Source: Leguminivora glycinivorella (taxonomy: Eukaryota > Arthropoda > Insecta > Lepidoptera > Tortricidae). From it: a DNA stretch of 64,000 nt. Made by a program: the position numbers and the translations under genes. Positions 43,365 through 55,415 of the stretch are shown piece after piece; the stretch's first letter is position 1, and the number at the start of each line of letters is the position of its first letter. The notes beneath the pieces are model-generated. The model worked only from the letters and a program-made list of their open reading frames with translations. It did not search any database and was not told where the DNA came from. The DNA is taken from contig NC_062987.1 of NCBI RefSeq assembly GCF_023078275.1, positions 22,305,772 through 22,369,771 of the forward strand, written 5' to 3'.

Positions 43365-44195
43365 GGTATATTACTCATAAGGGACTAAATCGTAATTTTT
43401 GTATCGACTTTTTACACTTTTAGGTATAATAAAAAAAAGTTTATTTTAATTCTGTCCTTAATACATAGTAACTTTGCAATATCAATATTTAGATAATCTT
43501 AGCTTCATAAAATTAGTATTCAAATAGTTAGTAAATAAGTAATGTTATAAATGAGGTACTTACAGGTAACCCGTGGAAGACGCGACGTCATCTTTTAGCA
43601 TAGGTACCTTTTTATTCTAAATCTTTGACTTTAAACACCCTCTTAAACTTTACCTATAGTCGATGTTGATCTAGTGTGTTATTAATCCAAGCGGAGAACT
43701 GCCACTTACCTGCGAACAAGAAAGATCACACATTAATGCGGCACATTTCTAGTTATAACGTGCTTAATATTATTATATCTCAGTTTAGCGCATTCCCTAG
43801 GGGCTTTCCCAACATGAACATTTGAAGTTTCCAATTTGAAGTTTCATTTAATAATGTTCGCTCGTTTATGGTTAACGGACTTATAGAGATGGATACTCGG
43901 ATTACACAATTAGAATGGCGCCGTAGGTTAAGGGTAGCAATATTCAATGTTAACACTGTTCTTATTTAATTTTGGTACATGACCTTGAATTTTTATTAAA
44001 AAGGATGCCACTCAGAATAATATACCAGTATTATGCCAATGACAAATTGGTTTTAGCCACGACGCTGGTTTTCAGGGCAACCGAGAAACAGGATATCAAA
44101 TATTTATAAAATATTTTTTTTTATTCAGTGGATGAGTTATCATATCAAACAGTTATTAAAATTGATAACTGTTTGATATGAATATAATATTTGTA
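43365..44195. other. Intergenic DNA
   Basis: AT-rich with no gene. At 44134-44180, ATCAAACAGTTATTAAAATT and its inverse GATAACTGTTTGATAT form a short palindrome. Confidence 0.45.
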
Positions 44196-44710
44196 TATTA
44201 AATTATAATAATATAGGCAAAGGGATGTGACGACCCCATCGCCCATTGGTTTTACCAGTGCAATCAGTCAACGCAGGGCAGCTTGTGGCTAGCTGTTGGG
44301 GAACAGCGACCCCACGTACCCGAGTGCTCCTGGGGAGTTCTGTTACCCGTAAGGCGGGTGGGTGGGACAGTACTCTCTACCTCTGGCTTGCCTTGGCTGG
44401 CCGTCCAGAGTGGAGTCGTTAGGGCTACATGCCCCAGGGGTGGAAGTGAAAATTTGCATAAGACGCGAGTTGGTACAGTGGCTTAACAGCCACTGGGCAG
44501 AAAGCGGTGTACACCTCTCGACACCCTTGAGTTCTCACACCGGTGTTGCCCTTGAGCCATCTTGGATGTCGCTTTTTGTGGGGGCCCATCTTGTGGGGAC
44601 GAGTCACCGTCTGCTGGAAATAAAATTGGATACCGTTTTATTATAGGCAGGCGTCCGGTTTTTTATCCATAGCCCAGTATTTAGTCCATCACTTTCATCA
44701 AAATAGACCA

Positions 44711-44863
44711 GGGTGGCTAGCCGAATGGCACAATCGCTCACGAAACGCTCACGAAACGAAGCGCTAGTAGATATCTATCTCTATCGCGCTTGCGTATTGG
44801 CGCGACAGAGCCAGCGGCGTATCGCTTTCGTTTGGCGTCGGAGAAATGCCATTTGGCTACGGG
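44711..44863. mobile_element. Short MITE (TGGCTAGCCGAATGGC ends)
   Basis: TGGCTAGCCGAATGGCA at the left is imperfectly inverted as TGCCATTTGGCTACGG at the right. The interior is TAGATATCTATCTCTATCGC and GCGCGACAGAGCCAGCGG, a sequence common in moth genomes. Confidence 0.6.
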
Positions 44864-44875
44864 GCCAGTTCATTT

Positions 44876-44918
44876 TAGATTCCATTAACTCGCAAAATTT
44901 GCGAGTTAATGGAATCTA
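44876..44918. repeat. Perfect palindrome, 20-21 bp arms, 1-base loop
   Basis: AGATTCCATTAACTCGCAAA, then one A, then TTTGCGAGTTAATGGAATCT. The arms match exactly and one more T/A pair extends them. It can form a cruciform or RNA hairpin. No terminator context is known for it. Confidence 0.95.
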
Positions 44919-45134
44919 TTTAATAGTCCTTACACCCTGGCGGGTGTTGCCTCTGCGTGTGTCCCATGATATGGGCAAGGGCAACATCCGCTCGGTGTAC
45001 CACTTACATTTCATTAAAGTGTCGAAAGGGCCTCTACGCGTTGGCTTCGGCCCCGCACACGCCTCCCAAAGGTCCGGAATACCATTGTTCCGTGATGGGA
45101 AAGACATACAAATCAACATGTGGTGGATGAGGTC

Positions 45135-48100
45135 ACAATCATTGAGTATTCACAAATGAGTTATAATGTGTGAAAAATCGAGCGTGAAATGACCACAAAT
45201 TTATAAATTAATTGCCGCAAAGATTCAAAATCTATCCAAACCTGTTCAACACAACACCTAAACAAGTTATAAGATGCGATGTCGACGGGTGCCCTATTTG
45301 CTAAATAAGTTTTTATACATACATACCTACTTACATGCTTAAGTTGGAAATCACAAGAAGTTAATTATATCATTCATTAACATACATATTAATACATAAC
45401 ATTATGAAAATGTTTAACAAGAGCAGAATAACATGTTGTTTCGCGTATTTCTGAACTTATTTCTAACTTTTCTTGTTAACAGAGAAGCTCGAGTTGAACC
45501 TAAGAATACCCACTGAATGAGCCAGCCAAGCGGAGCTAAACAACTCTGAATTACTTATTTCCAAACTTCTTAAACATAATATTTTTAGATAGAGAATTTA
45601 AAGAGCGTTACATGAATAAATTACAGTATTAGAAAATTTATAAATAACTGTTACTTTGTGAGCAAAATCTTGATGTTGTGAAGTATTTATGAATATAATT
45701 ATAATATGATACGAAGGTGATATCTCTATACAAGGCCTCTTTTTTTACATTAAGTTTATTGAACGGAAAACTATAATATTATCGACAAATTTCAAAGATG
45801 TATTGTATTCTGAAAGTGTCTCAAGGGTTATTTTGTTCACGCTTGGATAAGGTTACACGCCAGGTGCGATCCGGATCACAAGTAGCGGATGGAACAACGC
45901 GACAAAAATATCTGCCACCCTGGTCGCTCATCACTGGAAATACTACAGCAAGTGACATTATATCTGTACAAATTATGTTCAATAGTATATAGGTACCAAA
46001 AAACATATATAACCGAATGAACTGACGAAGTCTAAGAAAAAGACGTACCTCGCATCATATTAACCATCAAGAAAAATCATGGTCGACTAGATGGCGCCAC
46101 ACCGTTGGTTCTCGGCTAAACGGAGTTAATATTTATTAATGTTTGACAATTTAACACATATCACAGCAGTTCTCGAAAAGTTTGTACCTACAAAAATTAA
46201 GGAAAAAGTTAAATTTGTTTTTATTATTTTTGTTACCAAGATTTTTTTGATGAATTGAGTTTTCAGTAAGTTTTATTTCGTCATTAAGGTTCTCCAGTAT
46301 CTATATTTTCTTAATTACAACAATTATCCTGTATATATCTTACGAAAGTCGACTTGTATTACTAAATGTTGGTAACAAAATACGATCAATTAAAATTTGC
46401 TGACGTGGCTATGTACAAAGTTGTCGGGAACTGCTTATCAAGTAAAGAATATGGGTCAAATTGTCAAATCTAAGGTTTAAAAGTTTTGATCCTGTGTCAA
46501 GAGAAGAGATGTGTCTATGCACTGTGACTACACATTTTATTTTGACAGCTAATAATTCTTTATATACTTTTATATACTATTTACTCTACTAAGTACAGTA
46601 TTGAACTTCTTTACGATAGATTGCAAATACTATACATGTAGATAGACAACACCCACATCCATTTATCCATAGCATAAGATCGTAATAAATAGCCAAATAA
46701 AAGCGGTCAGTGCCGACTAGTCTACGAGGCTGCTTAATATTTACTCCACAATTACGAACGTTTGCTCCGGCCGGGGTCTCATGTACCTAGTCCTACCGGC
46801 CCATTCAACCGAAGATCGACGTCAGGATGATATCCGAAAGATGTCATACAGTCATCGTGCGTCTCGTCCGCGCCAATAAAGCTACGAGCAAGTACGAGCA
46901 TAGAAGAAGAATGACAAAGAAGAACTGTCAATTATTTATCAAGAGACCAAAACTGGAACAGTTTAAAGTGTCAATGGGAGTACTAAATTCAGTATAGAAT
47001 TTTCGAAATGGAAATCAACCACTGTATCCTCAAAATACAACTTATTTTAGTGAAAAGTCCGATCAATCCGTTAAACTCAAATTGCGTAGGCCGGCCGCTG
47101 TCGAGGTAAAAAATGGTCACGTTTTGTCATTTGTAGTTTGCCTCTTTTTCACTAATGGGATGTTCATATTAGTGACTAAACTTCTCTTTCGTACACTTCA
47201 GCCGTCTTTAAGCAAGCACGATACCCGAATGGCATCCTTCAGATATCTTGGTGTAAGAATTCGGCACTCGGTTGTATAAATCAGCGGGCGTCGAACAGTT
47301 GGCCCATTACCGAGCGAGCGTATATCACTATCAGCTATTAGTTCGCTGTACCTATTTACTGGCCAACTCGCGATATACGACTTTACATTGAGAACTTAGG
47401 AATGGTATTGGGTAATATTTATTATCATTGATGTACTCCCCAGTGTATGATACCATACTTCATCTGTTCAGTGTCTTAAAAATCAACGAAATCTGCTGTA
47501 AGTATAAATCAATATACCTCTACTGTAATGTTCTTACTTTTCCTAAATACGAATCAGAATTCAAAGATCATTAATCATTCTTCATCCACATAAAATAAAA
47601 CCCTCTCACTCTGCCAACATATACATCAACGAGTGCAAGATACTGTACAGTGTGGATGTATGTATTCCGTAGGCACAGTGCACGAAAGTTATGATAAATA
47701 TTCTCCGAGCGCAGCATGCGCCGTCGCCGTCAGAGCTCATGCACTTTAATGAAAGTTCGTAGCAACTTGCGCGACGCAGTAAATCTGGAAGGTTCCATCT
47801 GCCCTCCGTAATAGAATCCGGCCGTAGCCATAGCGACAATTCATGCATTTTATAAGCGCTCCCCTTTATTGCTGGAGATATGTGTCACTACAGCTTTTTA
47901 ATATGTATGGACGAGGCCGTTCTTCGATCATTCCCTTTACGATTATTCCTTTAGATCGGGGCCTAATACCAGTTTTTGCTGAAGCGTGTGACCTTTGAGA
48001 GCAAACTGGAGTTTATTAGGGTTGAGGAATATTCTCGATATTCACCGAAATGTAGGAACGAGGATATTTATCGAGTGTGGGAGTGTAATGTGCGGGGCGT

Positions 48101-49070
48101 GGTGGTCTCTGCGTGGGAAAATACGACTTTCATGGAACGACACACAGGCAATGGAAAATACATATGTCTGTATAAAAGTTGCTCATAAATACATATTTAT
48201 AATGACGTAAGAGCTTTGGTAAGTCCCATAGCTCTTATGTTGCATTCGTTGTTTACTTCATAAATCAAAATAATTGACTACAGGCGAAATCCGTCAAGTT
48301 GTAATTACTAACAAATGCGTTGTAAATCGATTACGAAACGATTCTTGTTCACTGAGCCCGACTCGAACGAACCAACTTTCTCAATGAAATTAACTCGAGT
48401 CCTTCAAGCCTCGCTCCGTGCGAATAAAAGTAATATCGTAGGCGTTTACTGCGGGAAGACTGTCGTTACGCCGCCGCCGCCGCCGCGCGGGGACAAGAGT
48501 TGCTACGATACCAACTTTTGACGTTTCATACGCATTTTGAGGTCAGATTAAAGATTCAAGTGCAAGTTGTGTTGCGCACAACTTGGACGCAAATGACGCA
48601 TGAATATATATATGTATCGCCTTCATCAAAAAGTTTAACTTCATTATGAGAGTAGGTATCTTAGTAGATACCTTCAGTTTAGATTAAACAAATCAGTTGC
48701 AAATTGTAACAGGTCGTTAATGCTACATTCAAAGCAGCAGGCCTGCGGATATTGTCAACGTTCAATGCCACCGGATCACGCAGTAAATCATGTCAACATT
48801 GCCAATGCTAAACCTGTGTTCGTAAGTACACCATACCTGTCATGTATATCGATATTAGTCAATTTAATTCAATTTATTTATTATTACAGACAACAAATGG
48901 CCCATAATGGTTAGTACTTATACATTATTGAATATTTTAAAGCTAGTTGTTAGTATAACATAAAACAGAAAGTAGACAACTCAACAATACAGTAATATTA
49001 AATATGTAAAATCGGGTAACTCACGTAAAATTATCGAAGGTCGCTCGACATGTTTCTCTCCGTAACGAGG
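45135..49070. other. Intergenic DNA, no gene recognised
   Basis: Mostly AT-rich. 45845-45960 (GGTGCGATCCGGATCACAAG) looks like a dispersed repeat. (CCG)n at about 48472-48486. TATAAATCAG at 47275 follows a short open frame (47082-47279) without a recognised domain. No feature here is strong enough to call a gene. Confidence 0.4.
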
Positions 49071-49077
49071 AGCATTT

Positions 49078-49300
49078 TCATTGAGCACGCGTGATGCTGA
49101 TGGTATCCCGACGCAGACTGCGGGCCGCAGCTCGCTGCGACCGTTGGCTCGGCACGGGGGTCGGCGTCGGCAGGGGCGGTGCGAAACTACCCTCACTTTC
49201 GGCATAATTGTCATTTGTTGGGTTGCACACTGCACTCACTACGTCATTCGCTAAGGGCTCATCCACACGGACTACCGGCGTAGTACGTAATACCGTCTTT
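49078..49300 (-). pseudogene. Possible coding remnant, minus strand (unidentified)
   Basis: The minus-strand frame, open from about 49300 to a TGA at 49078, reads VLRTTPVVRVDEPLANDVV, then a Pro/Thr/Ser/Arg-rich end (PPLPTPTPVPSQRSQRAAAR, SLRRDTISITRAQ, stop). The composition is protein-like and resembles the variable C-terminal tail of some LTR retrotransposon Pol proteins. I recognise no domain, so it could also be chance in a GC-rich patch. Confidence 0.3.
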
Positions 49301-49467
49301 CAACTAGGGGGCACTAACCAACCACAGTCACGATTAAAATTCGGATGACGACTTATCTCAATGGCCTCCCGTTAATCATGACATGACACACTCAAAACGC
49401 CGCGCTATACGTGATCCATATCGGCTGGCTATAGTAGCCAGGATGAGTTAGTGAGTCATGTTAGTGA

Positions 49468-49560
49468 CTTTATAAGCCAAGAGTGGCACTGAAACTTAGT
49501 AGTTCATGTGCTCTGTCTACCCCTTTATGGGATACAGGCGTGATTATATGTGTGTATGTA
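49468..49560 (+). repeat. Dispersed repeat, copy of 10590-10690
   Basis: GTGGCACTGAAACTTAGTAG, GTGCTCTGTCTACCCCTTTA and TGGGATACAGGCGTGATTAT match the other copy in inverse orientation. Confidence 0.6.
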
Positions 49561-49564
49561 CCTA

Positions 49565-50060
49565 TGCATGTTAGTGAGTTGTCTACAAACATTGTTGTCA
49601 GTTAGTTTAGTTAGCTATTTTGCTGCACAGATTGCTACTCAGTATTAAACGTTAACCGTTTTACTGCCTGATAAATATTATTTCAAATCATGACTCTTAT
49701 AAACTTTGTCAAATGAAGGCAGCTCTTAAAACATATCAAATATTTTTGTTCTTTTTTCTTGTTTCACTTTCTGACAAATAAGTCTTTCAATACAAATATT
49801 TGTAAGTAGAAAAGCTTAACAATAAGACAAAAACGATTATTTTTCCCCGAAACAAATATTGTCTACAAAATGGCGTCATGTGACACTGAAGTGAGACGTC
49901 AGAACAAGTGAAGGTAGCAATTCCAGGTGCCAAATAAATAACAAGTTATTTATACTCGAGTGTTCGGTGTCGCAAGTGATACCTTCATCATATTGTCTGA
50001 TGTTTACTCATGAGATATATACGTTTTTTTAGATTTTCTAGAAATAATTCTTTCTTCCTT
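49565..50060. other. Intergenic DNA
   Basis: AT-rich; no gene or repeat recognised. Confidence 0.45.
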
Positions 50061-50067
50061 GCATTAT

Positions 50068-50336
50068 CCTGGCATTTTGCCACGAGTCATGATTTTGTGT
50101 AGGCACTAGTTTTATGAAAGCGACTTCCATCTGACCTTCCAACGCAGAGGGCACTATACCGTATTGATATTAGTCCGGTTTCCTCACGATCTTTTCCTTC
50201 ACCGAAAAGGGGCAAGCAAAAATGGAAAAACATTTCCTACATAAGTTCCGTTAAAGTCGTTAGTACGAGCCGGGGTTCGAACCCGCGAGCTAGAGATTGA
50301 AATTCGTACGCTCATTATCGCTATAGGCCACTAAAG
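50068..50336 (-). mobile_element. Lepidoptera tRNA-derived SINE, diverged copy, minus strand
   Basis: Minus-strand head with box B GGGTTCGAACCCCGGCTCGT at about 50267-50286, then the same body as 37555-37880 (CCTTCACCGAAAAG, GTTTCCTCACGAT, GTAGGCACTAGTTTTA on the plus strand). It has several small deletions. Confidence 0.8.
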
Positions 50337-50341
50337 ACGAT

Positions 50342-50700
50342 ACAGGAGGGGTCAATTCTCCATACAAACGCTTTCGACTATTTCCTCCCTGGTTTTTGAA
50401 GATAGAGCAATGATTTTCTCAACACAGATTACTATTATTTTTATCTGTGTCGACCGTTTTGATTTTTTTGATATTCTTATTTTTAAAGACGCTAGAGCCC
50501 ATCAAACATTTCCAAAAACGGCCTTATTGATTATGGTGCAAAAAAAGGTGTGGTATTCAAAATTGGTAACAATTAGCCAAAAAAACTAAACGGTCCGACA
50601 CAGATTATTTCATTTTTATTCAGATTCTGAAATTTCGTTACGATTGCTTAAGTTTTGAAGGAGGAAACAGTCGAGAGCGGAACCTCGATATAAAAGATTT
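50342..50700. mobile_element. TIR element (CGCTYTCGACTRTTTCCTCC)
   Basis: CGCTTTCGACTATTTCCTCC at 50370-50389 is inverted as GGAGGAAACAGTCGAGAGCG at about 50661-50680. The flanking TCAATTCTCCATACAAA block may be part of the element. AT-rich interior with no coding frame. The exact ends are uncertain. Confidence 0.6.
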
Positions 50701-51536
50701 TTTCGCAATATCTTTTAACTGAGTTGTTCTAAATGGTCAATCTTTTTTTCGATAAATCTAGTTAATAACACTAGTATATTTAACTAAAATACGCAATTTG
50801 AAAGGGGGGCTCCTTTCCATTTTACCATTTTCGCTCCTGTAGCGTCTTAACTAGCGCTTCGTAGAAAGAAAGTATGAAGTTATTACTGGAAAATTGCAGG
50901 TTTTTCACAGCATTTAACACTTACCACTAAGCGGGTCATAAACTGATTGCCTGCCGCCAAACATGGCCATTCCTTAGTTCCGGTCGCTTGGCGTCTAATC
51001 CGCCGCATATTTCCACCTTAGTTCATAATAAGAGAGTGGTGGGGGGAGTGGGATAAATATGAGCGTAAAAGTGGTCTAATCTCGCGCGTAGAGAAGCCGC
51101 GGGTTTATCGCGAGGTTTATTTCACTGGTTCAGAGAGTTTTATATTCAACCTCAATGGGATTTCAAACTATCATTATATTAAAAGAGTTTTTGATGTTTT
51201 CATAAATCTAAAAAATGTGATTGCCTATAATGAATGTAAATTACCTTTCCCTTGTAATCGCGGTTTGATATTCATTATGCTTACAGAGAGACCGTTTAAA
51301 CTAAAAATAGAAAGTTTACGTGTACACTACAATACAAATCAACCTGTCTCCTTGATAAATGGACATGACATGGATTTGGACAGGGTTTTCGCGCCGGTAA
51401 CCTATCGATGTTTCGAAAATCCTTTGTCCGATTATCACTTGTCCGAAAACGGTTGACAGAATTTTTATAATCCAAATACATTGTTTACCATATTTTTAAA
51501 ATGTCGCTAGTTTGCTGTGCCACATTATCGTTTTCC

Positions 51537-51765
51537 CGAAACTCTATAACCAGAAGAACGGTTGCCAACTTTATCATTTGACAACTAATTTGTTAACCAC
51601 CTTTTCATAAATCCGATGCTACGTGACATCGAAATGTCATTTTCCCTAATATCATTTTATAGAAACTCAATAACCAGAAGAACGGTTGCCAATCTTATCA
51701 TTTGACAACCGTTTCGAACCACCTTTTCATAAATTCGATGCTACACGACATCGAAATGTCATTAT
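51537..51765. repeat. Direct repeat, about 120 bp x 2
   Basis: Both copies contain AACCAGAAGAACGGTTGCCA, TTATCATTTGACAAC and CACCTTTTCATAAATYCGAT followed by GACATCGAAATGTCATT. They start near 51537 and 51660. Confidence 0.8.
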
Positions 51766-52089
51766 ATATTGTTCAAAATTCTACCTATAATTCTACCTAC
51801 CTAACCATATATATTTAAAAGATATGTTTCCCCTCCCCCCGTGCCTCGCCCCGCCCGCGCGGCCCTCTAATTAGTTGTTGACACCTGGCAGACTGTTATA
51901 AGACATGTACGAGAGTGGTTGTGCTTCCTTGGTGAATTGTGGGCCCCGGCCAATCCTGCCTGCGGTTCCTGACTCCCGGAGAGAAGGTTAGTGCATGTCT
52001 TTGACCACCTTGACAGATTTTTGTATTTCTATTTTGCCTCCTCTTGTCGGTTCATAAACATATATCTTAATATTTTATAGAAATATTAC

Positions 52090-52640
52090 AAAAAAAATAG
52101 GTTAGGTTAGAAATGCGACCCCCACGGAAACAAACTTGCTAAGAAAAGTGGGTTAGGTTAGGTTAGAACTGCGACCATACAGAAACAAACTTGTGCTAGA
52201 GAAGTGGGTTAGGTTTGGTTAGAACTGCGACCCTCACAAAAACAAACATTAGCAAGAAAAGTGGGTTAGGTTAGGTTAGAACTGCGACCATTCAGACACA
52301 AACTTGTGCTAGAAAAGTGGGTTAGGTTAGGTTAGAACTGCGACCATACAGAAACAAACTTGTGCTAGAACAGTGGGTTAGGTTAGGTTAGAACTGCGAC
52401 CATACAGAAGCAAACATTTGCTAAAAAAGTGGGTTAGGTTAGGTTAGAACTGCGACCTTACAGAAACAAACTTGTGCTAGATAAGTGGGTTAGGTTAGGT
52501 TAGAACTGCGACCCTCACAGAAACAAACATTTGTAAGAAAGTGGGTTAGGTTAGGTTAGAACTGCGACCCCACAGAAACAAACCTTTGCCACAAACTCTT
52601 ATGGCAAGGACTCATAGGTCAAGTAAGAACTGCGACCGTG
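52090..52640 (+). repeat. TTAGG-containing minisatellite, array 2
   Basis: About nine units of roughly 60 bases, each with GTGGGTTAGGTTAGGTTAGA, ACTGCGACC and CAGAAACAAACTTGTGCTAG. The unit is homologous to array 1 (31176-31715) read on its minus strand. Confidence 0.88.
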
Positions 52641-52649
52641 AGGGTTGGG

Positions 52650-53040
52650 AACAAACTTTTGTTAGAAAATTAAGGATTTATTGAACCTTTGATATAGCGG
52701 CTTAATAATATTTCGAATTATAAAACTATACGCCATACAAAATTGCTGTCAAATGTTACTTAGGAATTTTAATAAGTGTTAATTCGAATTTCGAACTTTT
52801 GATATAGCGGTTAAATAATATTTCGGAATAAAAACTTTACGCGACACAAAGTAGTTGTCAAATGTTTCTTAGGAATTTTAATAAGTGTTGATTCGAATCA
52901 TAAGCGAAACAAAATTACAGCGAAATAAGAATCGGGAAAATAATAATAGGGGAAAAGTACTTTCGGGCAAACAAAACGTAGGCCAATTAATAAAATGGGA
53001 AGCGTTTTCGGGCTACTAATAATCGACATTACAATTTTCG
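52650..53040. repeat. Degenerate repeats after array 2
   Basis: TTGATATAGCGGYTWAATAATA and TTAGGAATTTTAATAAGTGT each occur twice (about 52690-52785 and 52799-52890), an approximately 108-bp tandem pair, followed by AT-rich filler. Confidence 0.7.
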
Positions 53041-53477
53041 ACTTTTTGATAGGTAACCTTTTCGCGCCACTTAAAGTAAATATGTCTGTGAAAGGGTATG
53101 GAGTTTAAGGCTCAAAGGCGCCGCAAGAAGTGCAGGCAGCTTCCCCTACGTACTAGCTTAAAACCCAACGAGCGAAGAAATGCTGCCAGCGTCCTCGGAC
53201 TCCTCGGCACTATGCCGCAAGGCGTTTAGCACTTAGCAAACGTCCAGCGTCCCTCTGAATTAACAAATACACGAATTATTAATAAACTGGGATGAAACAG
53301 GGTTTTCATTTTTTATCAATCATCTCTGTCGTGGATATAATGAAATAAAAGTTACGGAGCAAGTTCTATAGACAGAAGAGACAGTTCAACAACCTTTCAG
53401 CAAATGGCCCTATTCCAAGTTTAAAATCTGTCAAATATTAGCTCTTCGTACTATCGCATTGTGTATATATATATTGT

Positions 53478-53530
53478 CAGCCGCATTTCGGTGAAGGAAA
53501 ACATCATAAGGTGATGAAACTAATTCATAC
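53478..53530 (+). repeat. SINE fragment, plus strand
   Basis: CAGCCGCATTTCGGTGAAGG then AAAACATCATAAGG matches the body of the SINE at 37555-37880 in the opposite orientation. It has no tRNA head. Confidence 0.6.
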
Positions 53531-55391
53531 ATTCAAGCATAGTTTCCCGGGCAGTTTAAGTTGCTTTCGTGAAAACTAAGTAAATACCTAGAAAGATGTG
53601 CCAACAATATCATATTTTTCTGAAGTCTCGTTTTTTTTTATTGATGTATTTATCCAGATTCTGTAATTATTCACTATCTGATGACGTATCTGGAACTAAT
53701 ATTTTGAAGTATCTTAAAAGTCAAATGTTAGCTTAAAATTGTAGGCGGCGGCTAGTGTTTAAATAAATCCTCTCGAGTGGTTTTGACGCTCGTTCGCAGA
53801 GATTAACTACCAAGTGTAGGACCGAGCTCTCTTCCGAGATTATCCCGCTGGAGAGTGTCCTCCTTTCCCTTGTCCTTCATCACAAGTTCCACATCACCCC
53901 GTCTCCTCTGTGCGTACTTCGTTTGGTTACATGGGCTATGGTTATATCGTATTTTTGATTTTCTTATTTGGGGTCGATTCATGTAAAGGTTGCATTTGCC
54001 TCTCATATCGTTGTCTGAGTACACAATGCGCCACGTCACAATACTTGAGGCACATTGAATTGATTAATTACTGTGCGATAAAATAGTCGATAAAATAAAA
54101 TTTTTTGAAAGTGATTACACCAACAAAAGCGAGACAAAACTTGTTCGACACGAAAGCACTTCTAGATAAATGACAAAATGGCCACAAGATATCCCAGAAA
54201 TACGTCTTTTCTATTGCTCAGGCCCCAGGTGAGCTAAAACTCGAGACAAACAATTCCACCTCGCGCAGTCAAGCGCTCAAAATCAACGTCCCAAAAAAAC
54301 TTGCAAACTTGAACGCTTTCAATTTGGAAAACCTGCCGCAAGTCCCCCGTTTAAATGTATGGCCGTGAGTTACGGGCCAACTTGGGACGCGCACACCCTT
54401 AGTGCACAGATTTGCGGTACATTTACGAGCAAATTGCGGGACTTTATTTGGACCCAATATGTGTAAATAAAATGCGGGACTTTTTCAACCGTCCTGGCTG
54501 GGTAAGATAGATTACGTTGGACGTCAACGTGTTGAAAGGTATGAACATTTCAACGACATTAACGGGATATGGGGCAATGCCGAGAGAGCATACATTTTGT
54601 TCTGAGAAATTCAAAACTGGTTAAAATCAGGCAATTTCAAACTACTGTAATAAAAGCCGCTGTAGCTTTATTTGACGTTCATAAGCGCCTTTTAATACAC
54701 CTACTTGAAAAATAAATTACCTATCTCTTTTATAAAAATAATTATATTACAATAATTCAATAACGCCGTTTTTTGAGACGAAGAGTAGAATATAGGGCCT
54801 CAAGTACCGTTCCTTGAACGTCGTTTAATTTCATTCCACGGATCGTATGTTTCGGTGCTCGAAATTTACTGTTCTAACCTAAAACAGGATAATCGGCGTC
54901 CTCAAGGTGCCCATTTTCGACCCTATGTCTCAAGAACCGGGACGTCCCGTGATCAGCGGGACGGTTCGCAGCCCTAGTCGCGGGACCGTGCAGGTGAATG
55001 AACAGGAACACCAACTTTACTCGTATATCTAAGTGTCAGAGCTAAAGAAGTAGTTTTTCGACAATAATGGAGAGCCTTTGTACGCCTAAACTCAACAAGT
55101 AAAAATGCTATAGTTACTACACTGGTGAGTGGTGACAAACAAGAGTAATGTATTCTGGAACAATACAAAGACTAGATAGTAAATCCAATTCAAAAATTTC
55201 ATCGTCGTAGAAACTTTGGCATAACTTTTTCGACGCGTCTATCAAAATATTGTAGATAGAAAAAAAAATCATTGGTATGTGGCTTTTTAGTACATTACCG
55301 TTATTAGTACATTATTGAGGGAAGGTCCTTCTAAGACCATTTTGTTTAGCAGCAGAAGAGAAGCCCATCTCTGACACGCTATCTAAATACA

Positions 55392-55415
55392 CTCTCTCTC
55401 TCTCTCTCTCTCTCT
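55392..55415. repeat. (CT)n microsatellite
   Basis: About 12 uninterrupted CT units followed by GTGTG. Confidence 0.95.

Larger units (their letters stand above)
44205..45130. mobile_element. GC-richer repeat block, probably retroelement UTR debris
   Basis: 44215-44640 and 44930-45115 are of moderate GC with phrases such as GCTTAACAGCCACTGGGCAG and CCCATGATATGGGCAAGGGC that I associate with LINE untranslated regions in Lepidoptera. A MITE (44711-44863) and a palindrome (44876-44918) lie between them. Open frames crossing these borders are chance. The family is not identified. Confidence 0.4.
51386..53075. mobile_element. Candidate non-autonomous element carrying TTAGG minisatellite array 2
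   Basis: GCGCCGGTAACCTATCGATG then TTTCGAAAAT near 51391 is loosely inverted near 53040-53070 as ATTTTCGACTTTTTGATAGG then TAACC and CGCGCC. Between them are a diverged tandem pair (51537-51765), a C-rich stretch (51825-51865), array 2 and degenerate AT repeats. The ends are imperfect, so the boundaries are inferred. Confidence 0.4.

Noticed and set aside
44713..45159. 148-codon open frame
   Set aside because: It runs across a MITE, a palindrome and a second repeat block, so a real protein is very unlikely.
12095..50336. tRNA genes at about 12100-12200, 21870, 33055, 37820 and 50275
   Set aside because: Box A/B and partial stems are present but acceptor stems do not pair, and each head is joined to a repeated body; they are SINEs or tRNA-like fragments.
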